From: Corydoras sp. C115 | Lineage: Eukaryota; Chordata; Actinopteri; Siluriformes; Callichthyidae | Assembly: GCA_019802505.1 (NCBI GenBank) | Contig: JAFMOC010000006.1 | Coordinates: 2,727,501 to 2,791,500, forward strand | Direction: 5' to 3' | Length of the DNA stretch: 64,000 nt | Part shown: one piece after another, positions 47,591 through 58,800 of the stretch | Position numbering within the stretch: the stretch's first letter is position 1 | Layout: each line of letters starts with the position of its first letter | Notes under the pieces: generated by a model | Told to the model about the DNA's origin: nothing | The model's input: only the letters and a program-made list of their open reading frames with translations | Databases searched by the model: none | Translations under genes and position numbers: made by a program

Positions 47591-48699
47591 CGTGGTGAAA
47601 TCAAATTGTAGAAAAACATGTCACGTAATATGATCAGTCTATATTTAATCTGTTCCTGAGCGATGGATGCATCAGAGTAAAAAGAACAGTTGTTGAAGTG
47701 ATGTACCCATCATGACAAGTACCTACTGTACAAGCTTATGAGTCCAGTGCTATCACTTGGTCCAAATCTTTCGTCGTTATTATAAGCTGCATGCAACTCT
47801 GTACAAAAGTAAATGTGGTGCTGCAGAAGTTTGTTAAAATAATGCCACAACAAATGTGTTCAACTGCAGTTCATTGAAAATGTGTGTAATCTGTTTATTG
47901 GCCAGGCACTATATAATTACATTTTAAAATGTGTGCATTTGTGTGCTGTTCTATATTCAGATCTTACTTAGTTTATTATTGTTGTTTGTTTTATATTCAA
48001 ATTTGTTTGGTTCTAATATTTAAAAATTGAATTTAGTTCCTTACCCAATCTATTGCATGTCTGCTGCTCAGTATACTGCTATGTTCTATACAATTAATAA
48101 CATATAGATGTAAATACAAGGAAAAAAGAAGCTATGAATCCTAACATATCTTTTGAGTTACAACACAATGTCTGTCAACAGAAAAATGAATAACTTGGTC
48201 ATGCGATTTCATTTTTTACAGCATGAACATAGTAGTCATTCCACTTGTTTAGAATATTGTTTACTCTCTTGTGGAGACAGGTCAATGCACTACATGCCAC
48301 ATGGTTCATTAAATTGCCAGCTTCAACTTTTAAAACCGATTTGCAACATATCAAGGGCAGGACTGGACCTTTGAGCTGATGTTGATCAACAGTCTACTTG
48401 GTTTTTATAACTTTATTATAGTACAGAAGGTTCAATTATTGGTCTTTTAATATCTTATCTCAAATCTGGATTCTCTTAAGCAGACTAAACTAGAGCATAG
48501 TAAGTATACATTTACAATTACTTAACAACTGGGTGCATTTGTTTTGATTTTTGTCTTCAGCTTCTTCATTTAAAAAAAATTGTGTATTTTACACTGTAAG
48601 TCTTTAAAAGTAAAACCCAATCAATAGGTAAAATTATGGAATTACAGACAAATCTGTTTAGCCTGTAAGCTCTACACAACATAATAAAAATAAACAGTG

Positions 48700-48965
48700 T
48701 CAGTGTTAGCCACGTCTGCCTCTCTGCACTGGGGATTGAGGTTCTAATCTCAATCTGGGTGGAGTTTCCATGTTCTTTTTGTGTCAGCATGGGTTTTCTC
48801 CTGGTTCTCCTCATTCCTTCCACAGTCCAAAATTTTGGCTGCTCCAAATTGCTCATATATTGTGTATGGTTGTCGGTGTGAGTGAGTGTGGCGAGTATCA
48901 TGCAGTGATAAATCATGCCTGTAATCACACCTGGATGGGCATATGGAACCCCCACATGTACCCCA
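48700..48965 (+). mobile_element. old diverged SINE
   Basis: Keeps GTTAGCCACGTCTGCCTCTC, GGGTGGAGTTTCCATGTTCT and CCACAGTCCAAAATTTTGG; tail lost. Confidence 0.75.
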
Positions 48966-49785
48966 AGGATTAAACAAAAAACATAATAAAATGAGAATAT
49001 TAATTTGGCTCAAGGTTAATTTAAAATCTTAAAAGCCCCATATGATCTGCCCCATATGATTTAAGTTCAATTTAAATAGCTTTGTAACAAGGTGATAACG
49101 ACTGAGGACTGGAGACAGGATTTCATACTCACAGAACCAGGCTTTATTTACAGCTTGTATTAAAAGTACATGAAAACACAACTGCTAGCTGGTAATTCTT
49201 GCCGAAAGCTACATTCCTGTCGTTTCATGCTCTCTCCCCTACTGCCTGCACATCCATCACATATAAAAGCAGCACATCAATTCTCATCAGAGCCTCTGGT
49301 TAATTACCTCTAGTAGATCTCTACTGATGGTCTATTTTTATTTTATTTTAAGAACTTAAAGAAAGCCTGCACCTGGCAAGCAGAAGTCCTATGTTGAATT
49401 ATAAAATTAAATACTTTATTCAAATATTTTGGGGACTGATTATAGAAGTAAACTAAAAGCAACCTGTCAAATCAGATTTAAATAACTGAAGTACATGTAA
49501 TGCCATTTTTTATCAAGTAAGATGTCCTCTGTGGTGTCAAATGTTGCACCAAGAGTCAAACAATAGATAGTTATCATAACTGAACATTAATAAATCATTA
49601 ACTACTTTGATTAATATAATCTCAGTGCTATTATAAGACATAATAAAATGAAATTTGAATGAACTATATGCATATTGTTAGTTTGCTATAAGATTACTTT
49701 TTCTAGAATTCTACAAATGAATTAATTTGGTTCCCTAGTCACAGGTTTTGAGAACAGAAGAGATGGATTATGAATTGTTCTCATA

Positions 49786-49893
49786 TTTATTCATTTATAC
49801 ATTATCTTCCACTTAATCCTCTAGTAGAGTTGTTGGGGGGGGTCTGGTGCTGGGCAGATACACCCAGTACAGTGTGCCAATCTATCGCTGGAC
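49786..49893 (-). mobile_element. SINE 3' fragment
   Basis: TTATCTTCCACTTAATCCTC, GCAGATACACCCAGTACAGT and CCAATCTATCGCTGG. Confidence 0.75.
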
Positions 49894-50314
49894 ACTAATT
49901 TATATTTGGGTTATAATAGTTAAATTAAATCTGCAAGCAGATTTGTAGATATTGGGTTTAAAAAATAAATTGTTGTCCATGGCCAGCAGTTGTAGATACA
50001 GTATTTAACTCTTTGAATATAAAAGTTACTTTAACATTTGTATTTTCAGTAATCATAATATATTTTTGATAGATTAAACTTTGATATTAAACTAAATTCT
50101 ATTCTTATGTTTTCAGATTTAACAATAATTACTTAAAGTCATGCAATAAAGTGTGTATGTGTTGCAGTGGTTTTACCAAATAGCCAATATAATACATTTT
50201 TTTGGTGTTTTTATTAAACATTAAAACTTGAAAATATCTTATCTAATGCTTTGATTAGGGCAGGAATATCAGTGGAAATAGAGTTAATAGCTTTGCTAAT
50301 GACAAGTAGTATAT

Positions 50315-50572
50315 GAGGATGACACAGTGGTTAGCACATTCGCTGCTCAGGGCTGGGGATTCCAGGTTCAAATCCAAACTTGTGGTGAAGTTTCCATGTT
50401 CTCCCTGTGTCTCGTTTCCTCCCACCATCCAAAAACATAGATTTAAGGTAAATTTAATGCTCTAAATTGACCCATATAGTGTGTGTGTGCCCAGCAATAT
50501 ATTGGTGCACTGCCCTGGGTGAATCTGCCCGGCATCCATGACCCTAGTAGAGGACTAAGTGGAAAATGAATA
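50315..50572 (+). mobile_element. old diverged SINE
   Basis: ACAGTGGTTAGCACATTCGC head with damaged box A, box B AGGTTCAAATCC, body through AAGTGGAAAATGAATAAG. Confidence 0.8.
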
Positions 50573-53500
50573 AGGTAGTACATGACAATTCTTATGTTAT
50601 TGGGAAGACCTCTTATTCAGCATTACAATAACTCTAATCCAAAGAGATATATTTTTAGAGTAGAAGTAGTAGTCCTAAAATATATATATGGCAGGAAAAT
50701 AGAAAGTAGGAACACATGATGTTGGGGAAAAAGCAGATCGTAAAGATGAAGACAATGGATGGTAATCAATGCACCTGAGGAAGGTGTTCTGCAAATAAAC
50801 AGTGTGCTGCTTGTAAAGTCTAAGGCAAGACATGCAACAGGGAATGGCAAAGCCCGAATGGCGGTATTTAAATGTGGTGTTAATGCAATCTAATAATAAT
50901 CTCGTTTCTGTGTATAATCTTGTTTCCATTTGATATGGAGTCCTGCCATGTCACAGTTTTGGTGCCAAAACCCAAGGATGATCGCAACAAAGCCAAATAC
51001 AGGCTTTTTTTTTTGGTATATACTTCAGCAGGGATGCATGGCTCCAGCTCACATCTATTGGCATTCCAAGTGAATCAAGACATGTGAGTGGAAATAAAGA
51101 ACATAGGATACCCTACCAGCTGGCTTGACAGGAGTATAGAGGACTAAATTATGCTGGGAATTGGTAGTAGAGACCATCAGCAATCATCTGTGCTTGAATA
51201 AATTGTCTCAGGTCCTTATTTGTATCCCCAAACCTTGTTACAATAATGGAGCCAAATATAAAAATTACCACCAATAACCTCATAAAAATATATTATTTAG
51301 GAATAAAACACTCACCAAAAATTCTAATTAAATCCTGATTATTCATACACAAAATATATTAGGGTGTGTAATTAGGAACCAGGTTTCAAACACAACTTAT
51401 GTCAGATAGAATGCAAGGAGATTTATTGAAACAAGGCAGTCATATAGGTAAGAGAGCAATGGCAGTAACAAGACAATAGATGTGGCTTTAGAAGCCTGGA
51501 CCAGGAGAAAAATGAGCGGCAACTGGGAGACACTGAGGAGAGAAGGCAAACAGTAAGTAGCATATAAGAAACACATTCCATCGAGGACCTGGGAATGATA
51601 AATGCCGTGTGGCTTGGAAAAACAATTCTCTGGCGCTGGAGTGGAGGAAACAAAGGGTTTATAAAGGCTGCCAGGAGATGATGATTGCAGGTGAGGATGA
51701 TTGATTAATGAGGGGACAGAGTGACATGGAAGTGTAGACTCTTAACATTTCCTTAAAAAGAGTTTAATTAATTCCATTAAGAAGTCATTTTTTATTTCCA
51801 TCATAGTTTGTGCCGAAAGTTGAGTTGTATTTCTGTAATAAGTTTTAAGTCTGTCAACCAATTATGCTGAAACGTTATCCAAGGGAATTGTTACGAAAGG
51901 AATCAGACAGACCTAATTAGTATTCATGGACAGAATATAATTAACATCAGTAATTCATATATTTTTACGCCTTCAGAGAAGGCTCTGAAGGCCCTGATGG
52001 CCCATCACCATCTAATTATAGTACTAAACATTTAAAGCAAAAATATTTATTTTGGTTATATCTGTCTGTATTACAGCCTTCTGTTTTGTTCATGAGACTT
52101 TTGTCAACTAAAAAAGTGCAGGTTTTTTCTTTTTTGAAGACCAGTGGCTTTCTCCTCGCAACCTTATTGTGCACAACATTAGTGTCCGATTATCTCCTGA
52201 TGAAGGGCCTATAAATTTCAGAAGCAAATGTTTCCCTTTAGTTGCTTAGAACTTACCTCAAGTTCTTTTGTGCCCTCATGGGCTATTCTACACCTATGTC
52301 TGTTTTGGGCAATTACTCCTTAATGGACTGAAAAAGGATTAATAGACTGGTTTAGTCTAAACCCCAGAGATCAATTTCCAAACATTTTGAGCCTGAGAGC
52401 ATCAACAACTTACCTTTCAAGGTCCTTAGAAATGTACTTTGTTCAAGCCGTGATACAATATATAAACATGTTGGAAAACTGTTAGTTCACTGTTTTATGT
52501 AAAACTGGGTGCCCACACACCCACTAGTCATCCCAGTGATTGAACACAGCTAACTAGCATTTAACATTTACAGTCTGTCTGTCTTAAATTGTGACATAAC
52601 TAACATCTAAAAACTAGTGTCTGTCATATTAAAAAATGTCTATTTGTGTCAGTAAGAGGGACTGTGTTTCGCAGTTGTGGACATATGTGGCAGAGAAGCA
52701 TGTTTATGCAATCAGTGGAACCTGCACTTGTGTCTTTGAGTGTTCTTTGGTTAAAAGAGGGGCATAGGTTTGTATAAGGTATCATCTGAGCATGTGCTGA
52801 TGAGTGCTGACAGCTTTTGTTTAAATTTCAGTGGGTGTAGGTGGTGGGGAAGCTTTTTGTGTACTTGTTGCTTTGTCTTTAGAAGGTTACAGTCATGTGT
52901 GAGAGTACTGTTCTGAAGAGTTAATTTTAAAGTAGTACAAACAGTACAAATAGTAAAATAAAAGGAACACTTAGAGGCATTATTTGAATGTACATGCATT
53001 ACATTATGGTTCTTTCTTGCTGGAAACCATAAACTGTGAAGACCCTGATAAATATACAGTATAAATTATTATCGTCTTACATTTTCTGTAATTTGTCAGT
53101 ATTTAGGTTTACCTAAGAGATCACAGGTGATAGAGCGAAATACACGATTAAGAAAGCAATAAAACATTTTTTTAGCTTTATGTTTGTAGATGTGTAAAAG
53201 TAAAAGTGTGTCTGCAATGTTCATGCTCAGGATTGACTTTATTATGGTTTTAAAAAATAAACTTGATATTAAAGGGCTGTTACGTGCAAATCATTGCAAA
53301 TAACAGGGGACATGATTTTACAGTTGCTCCAGTGCGCCCCCTATTAGTAGTAAAGTAATTCATTTGTTGTTTAGTCGTCTTAACTCTATAGTCATTTTCT
53401 GGTCTTTGTCTCCATCTAGTAGCTGCTTGATGGACGTGTATATTTATTCTGATTTTAAAAAATAGTTACAAAGTTGTAAATGTATGTGTATGCCCAGGTT

Positions 53501-54041
53501 ATTTGGGGGTAAATTTCGCTTACATAAATTAAATAATTGCCTTTTAAATATTTTTGGATTGTTATGCTTATGTAAAAAAGGTGTACAAGTCATTTCAGCT
53601 ACAAACACCTTACTGCAAAGTAAAAAACTGTTAAGCTGCAAACAAATATTAATATCACATTCAATTCGAAATATCGTCATATGGATTTATAAATGTAGGT
53701 GAACACTGCTCCTGTAAACTGTATGTAAATGCAAGCCCTTCATCATTTACATCAGCACTATTACTTTTTCTAAATCCTGAATTCTCCTGGCAGATCTTTT
53801 TCCTTCATTATCTAAAAGTCTGAGGACATTTCTTTACACAACAACTGGGTTAGTGTTTCTTAAATATAATATTAAGAAGTCCTGAGCCAAGCTGCAGCAC
53901 CAATAAATAGAGAAAAAAAAGTCTTGTACATGTTAATTTCTGTGTCCAAAACGTTGAACTGAAATGTTAATTTGGGTCTGGCAAATATTGTATTCAGTGC
54001 TTATTGTGTCTAGGTTTGTCGTTAGGTTTGTTGTTTTGGAC
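50573..54041. other. intergenic, no gene seen
   Basis: No exon supported on either strand. 51390-51740 (TTATTGAAACAAGGCAG ... GGACCTGGGAATG) and, elsewhere, 30765-30950 and 49097-49330 look like pieces of dispersed repeats by their phrasing, but I cannot name a family. Confidence 0.5.
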
Positions 54042-54180
54042 TATCCTCCCACAGTCCAAAAACATGGATTCAAGGTAAATTGAATGCTTTAAAATGTGTG
54101 TGTGTGTGTGCCCAGTGATAGATTGGCATCTTGTCCTAAGTATATCTGCCCAGCGCCCAAAGCATCCTCCCCTGGATGGT
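54042..54180 (+). mobile_element. SINE fragment
   Basis: Truncated at both ends: CTCCCACAGTCCAAAAACAT to CCTCCCCTGGATGG. Confidence 0.8.
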
Positions 54181-54256
54181 TTTTAAAAAATATTTATTTA
54201 CAAAATAAGCAAAAAATAAGTGTGTTAAAACATTTTTAATAGTGTCTTGCTTGCAG

Positions 54257-54885
54257 GGCAGCACTGTTGCTAAGAGGTTAGCATGTTCACAACCAGATTC
54301 CAGGTTCAAATCTCAATCTGGATGAAGTTTCCATGTTCTCCCAGTGTCCATGTGGGTTTCCTCCGGATTCCAAAAACATTGATTCAAGGTAAATTTATTA
54401 ATTATCTTCCACTTATTCCTTTATTATTAATTATCTTCCTTACTACTAGAGTTGTGTGTGTATGTGTGTGGGGGGGAGGGAGTTCTCCATGCCCATTGAG
54501 GGGAGAATATTTTGGGTGCTGGGCAGATACACCCAGGACAGGGTGCCAATCTATCACATTCAATGTACCTTAAATCCATGTTTTCTGACTGTGACCCATG
54601 CGGAAACGGGGAGAACATGGAAACTCCACCCAGTTTGGAATTCAAACCTGAAATCCTCAGCGCTGAGAGGAGAACATGCTAACCACTAAGCCACCGTGAC
54701 GCCCTTCAAGGTAAACTGAATGCTCTAAATTGTCCCATATAGTGTGTGTTTGTGTATGTATCCGTGTAGGTGAATCTAACCCAGCGATAGATTAGCGCAG
54801 TGTCCTGAGTGTATCTGACCAAGGTTCTGCCCTGGATGATTCTCTCCTGGAACCCCAAGCAACCCTAGTAAAGATAATGAACGAA
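54257..54885 (+). mobile_element. old SINE interrupted by a younger SINE
   Basis: Head AGGGCAGCACTGTTGCTAAG at the left and body/tail resuming at 54716 (ACTGAATGCTCTAAATTG to ATAATGAACGAATGAATGA), split by a minus-strand copy. Confidence 0.82.
54394..54704 (-). mobile_element. SINE nested in the 54257 copy
   Basis: Minus copy flanked by 11-bp TTCAAGGTAAA at 54383-54393 and 54705-54715. Confidence 0.88.
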
Positions 54886-54897
54886 TGAATGAATGTC

Positions 54898-55590
54898 CAT
54901 CCATCCATTATCTACCGCTTTATCCTCTACTAGGGTCGTGGGGGGGGTCCCCATGCCCATCCAGGGGAGAACGTTTCGGGCGCTGGTCAGATACACCCAG
55001 GACAGGGTGCCAATCTATAGCTGGGCACACACTCAGACAGACACAATCTATTTGGGGTAATTTGAAGAACTCAAGCTGCACGGTGGCTTAGTGGTTAGCA
55101 CGTTCGCCTCTCAGCGCTAAGGATTCCCGGTTCGAATCCCCATCTGGGTGGAGTTTCCATGTTCTCCCCGTGTCCGCGTGGGTTTCCTCCGGGTTCTCCG
55201 GTTTCCTCCCACAGTCCAAAAACATGGATCAAGTTAATTGAGTTCTCTAAATTGCCCCATATAGAGTGTGTTTGAGTGTGTGAGTGTGTACCCAGCGATG
55301 GATTGGCGCCCTGTCCTGGGTGTATCTGCCCAGCGCCCGAGACGTTCTCCCCTGGATGGGCATGGGGAACCCCACCGCGACCCTAATAGAGGATAAAGCG
55401 GGAGATAATGAATGAATGAATGAATGAATGAAGAACTCAATTGATCTTGATCCATGTTGTGGGAGGAAACCGGAGAACCCGGAGGAAACCCACGTGGGCA
55501 ACATGGAAACTCCACCCAGATTAGGATTCGAACCTGGAATCCCTAGCGTTGAGAGGCGAACGTGCTAACCACTAAGCCACCGTGCCACCC
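54898..55590 (-). mobile_element. SINE interrupted by a younger SINE
   Basis: Minus copy inserted in the tail of the 54257 element; 12-bp duplication TGAATGAATGTC at 54886-54897 and 55591-55602. Split by the 55075 copy. Confidence 0.9.
55075..55429 (+). mobile_element. youngest SINE of the nest, full length
   Basis: Intact box A and box B and a long GAATGAATGAATGAATGA tail; 11-bp duplication GAAGAACTCAA at 55064-55074 and 55430-55440. Confidence 0.94.
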
Positions 55591-55654
55591 TGAATGAATG
55601 TCTTGTTCCAAAATATCCAATATTTCCCTTTAAGTATTTTGGACTATGGCTGAT

Positions 55655-55812
55655 GTTTACGCCGTCGCGCGTGCGCACTTGACGCACTCCCGCCACTCCA
55701 GAGTCACGTGTACACGTCTACGCGAGTGCTTCTCTCCTGCCGCTGGAGGCTGGCTGCTGTTTGGCGTCCGGTTTGTTTAACAACTCCGAGTTCACCTTCT
55801 TTCCGTCAGAGA
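55655..55812 (+). promoter_or_regulatory. max: max promoter / 5'UTR, CpG-rich, with E-box
   Basis: CpG-dense sequence directly upstream of the max ATG. Contains a perfect E-box CACGTG at 55705-55710, the binding site of MYC/MAX dimers, and TCGCGCGTGCGCA at 55665-55677, close to the NRF1 consensus. No TATA box. Confidence 0.7.
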
Positions 55813-55848
55813 ATGAGTGATAACGATGACATCGAAGTGGACAGTGAT
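55813..55848 (+). CDS. max: max exon 1
   Basis: Twelve codons, MSDNDDIEVDSD; donor GTAGGT. The N-terminal Ser residues are the casein kinase 2 type sites known in the family. Confidence 0.95.
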
Positions 55849-58800
55849 GTAGGTGGCACCGGCGCACTGTGAAGGGTTGAAGGGGTGACAGTTTGCTTGA
55901 TTTGTGTGTAATTTGTGCGTGACGTGCTTAACGTGCTTACAGAAAGCTACCAGGTTAGCTGCTAGCTACGCTGTACACGACTCTGCTTCCTTTAGACTCT
56001 GGACATTTAGATGTTTATGTATTATACACAGGGTTCTTGTTTCAGCAGTGTGTGTCTTATCATTCGGTTAATTGGCTTTTCTCATTCCAGGAAGAGTCGT
56101 CGAGGTTTCACCCAGTGGTACGTAGCGCTTTTGCTAACTAATCATTTTCTTCGGATTTACTGGTGTATTTACACTGCCACTAACTGTAATGGCAAATTAA
56201 ATCACGCCACGATTTACAATAACTGGGTTTAAAACTTCATTGATCTGGTATTACTTAATGTGGATCATGTGTGAAGCTCTGAGTGCTAGCTTGACGTTAA
56301 GCACCATAGCAGAGAGGTTTCTGTCTGTCAGGCTGGTGTTTGTGCCAGACAAGTGTAAATTACAAGCTCGCTGTTGAAAACTTTCAATTTGCATTTACCA
56401 AAGTAGTGTATGAGATGTAAACAGCACGCTCATTCTTGTTTTCTTTTCTTGTGCTTGGCTTAAAACAATATCTATACGAAGCATATGCAGCCACAAAATA
56501 TCTTCCTAAACTTTAGTTATTAAACATGTTTATAATGTCGTTTTATAAACAGAAAATGTGGTTGCTTTAGTGCTGTACCATATTCTTCATTGCTTATTTA
56601 TATTTGAATTAAAAGTTAAAAAAAAACGAAAGCAACCCTCTATTCGAAGTAAAAAACAGAAAGACTTGTTTGGTATTTAAAAACAGAAAGACTTGTTTGG
56701 TATTTAAAAACAAAAAGACTTGTTTGGTATTTAAAAACAAAAAGACTTGTTTGGTATTGAAAAACAAAAAGACTTGTTTGGTATTGAAAAACAAAAAGAC
56801 TTGTTTGGTATTGAAAAACAAAAAGACTTGTTAGGTATTTTTATTTACTTGCCTATTAAAGTATATATATATATTTTATTACATACATTGTATAATGAAA
56901 CAATGAGGCATTGGAGGGCATACATTATTGTGACTAAATCACAAGACGTAATCTGTAGTACAATTTATAATGCATCGTTTAAAGTAATGTGTATCATGCA
57001 TTGATACAAATGTGAATGCATTATTGTCAGTAATGTCACCACTGCAAAAATGGCTTAACATGGTGTTTCAAAAGCCATAACAGCATCCAATCAAAATATT
57101 TCTTAAGCTATTTGTATGGTTGCTAGAAATTATATTTACAAGTGTATGTGTTCAAGATTTCATAATGTATATTCATGGTGTGACTTCTGTGAAATCAAAC
57201 TGTCAACTTAGGGAGCAACACTGACAATCAATTCCACATGCTGTTGTGCAAATGGCATAGACAACAGGTGGAAATTATTGGCAATTAGCAAGACACACTC
57301 AATAAAGGAGTGGTTCTGCAGGTGGACCACAGATCACTTCTCAGTACCAGTGCTTTCTGGCTGTTGTTTTGGTCACTTTTGAATGTTGGTGGTGCTTTCA
57401 CACTTGTGGTAGCATGAGACAGACTCTATAACCCACACAAGTGGCTAAGGTAGTGCAGCTCATACAGGATGGCACATCAATGCGAGCTGTGGAAAGATGG
57501 TTTGCTGTGTCTGTCAGCGTAGTGTCCAGAGACTGGAGGCGCTACCAGGAGACAGGCCAGTACACCAAGAGACGTGTAGGAGGGCAACAACCCAGCAGCA
57601 GGACCGCTACCTCCACCAGAAACCGTCTCCATGATTATGGTCTGAGGGCCCAATGTCCACAGATATAATTTGGACATGTCCATTTCCCACTGATTTATTA
57701 TTTTATCATGTTACCTCATAGATTTTTTTTTAATGTATGCATAAGCAGAGAATCATGAGGGCTTGTGACAGCTCAGTAAAAATGTTCATGATGTGCGTAT
57801 ATGATTAAATTTGATGTATATTTTATTTTTTAAAAATTAGGATTTAGTAATGTTTGTGTTTTTTAATTACAGGCAGATAAACGGGCACACCACAATGCAC
57901 TGGAGCGCAAACGCAGAGACCATATAAAAGACAGCTTTCACAGTTTACGTGATTCTGTACCTGCTCTACAAGGAGAGAAGGTTGAGAAACATTTTATATT
58001 CTGAATCAATTTTTTTCCTAAAAGCTTTGACACCTGAACATTGATGTGGGGGACAATTTTATCAACAGTTCAGATTCAGATTGATCTTAGTCATTTGGGC
58101 ATGGATGGTAGGCAAGTGGTGAGGTCTTGGTCGTGTAAACCAAAGATCCTGGGTTTATTCCCCATTTATTAGGGTGTTGGGCTATTAATTAGAAGGTTGT
58201 GATTTCAAATACAAAATCCACTGATGTTACCAGTGTGGGTCCTTGAGCAAGGCCCTTAACCCTCATTGCCTTCAGGTGTGCTTTATGGCCAACCCTGTGT
58301 TTAATTAGATTTAATTAAAATAAAAGTGAATTAAGGTATATACCATGGAATTATTTAAGCACAATGATGTACAACCAAACCACAAGCAGCCTTTTTTGCA
58401 TGCCACATGTATATGTATATATGAGCTATGAGCCTGTCACACGCATGCGCAGTCCGGTATGAAATAAAGTCAGATTTGCGACATATAAAGTCAGAATTCT
58501 GAGATAAATAAATCAAAATTCTGAGTTTAAAAGTCAGAATTCTGAGATGAAAAGTTAGAATTCTGACTTACGAAGTCAGAATTCTGTGATTAAAAAGTCA
58601 GAATTCTGAGATAAAAAGTCAGAATTCTTTTTTTTATTTTTTATTTTTCCCCTCTTAGTGGTGGAAACGGGCTTCCATAAGATCATATATCATGTGTACA
58701 ATTTACAACTCCAAAAATCTAAGAGTTGTTTACAATAGGTTTAGTGATGAAACATAATCATAATTCAAGTTATTTTTTTACAAAACTGTTTCACAGGCAT

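Larger units (their letters stand above)
46730..47915 (+). mobile_element. decayed Tc1-type transposon relic with two SINE insertions
   Basis: Starts near ATGTCGAAGGTAAAGATGTT, then GACCTGTCCAATGCATTATT, AAATTTGGAAGGA; after the SINEs CAAATTGTAGAAAAACATG, CTGAGCGATGGATGCATCAG, AGTGATGTACCCATCATGAC, and near the end TTGGCCAGGCACTATAT. These follow a known fish Tc1-like transposase in order, with stops and deletions. Coordinates of the ends are approximate. Confidence 0.7.

Noticed and set aside
56609..57004. Repetitive open frames on both strands (FLFFNTKQV / FGIEKQKDL)
   Set aside because: Products of a 27-bp tandem repeat in an intron. The unit equals the max exon 2 length by coincidence; the sequences are unrelated.
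57441..57668. Possible helix-turn-helix gene
   Set aside because: N-terminus of a Tc1-type transposase with the catalytic part deleted, not a host gene.
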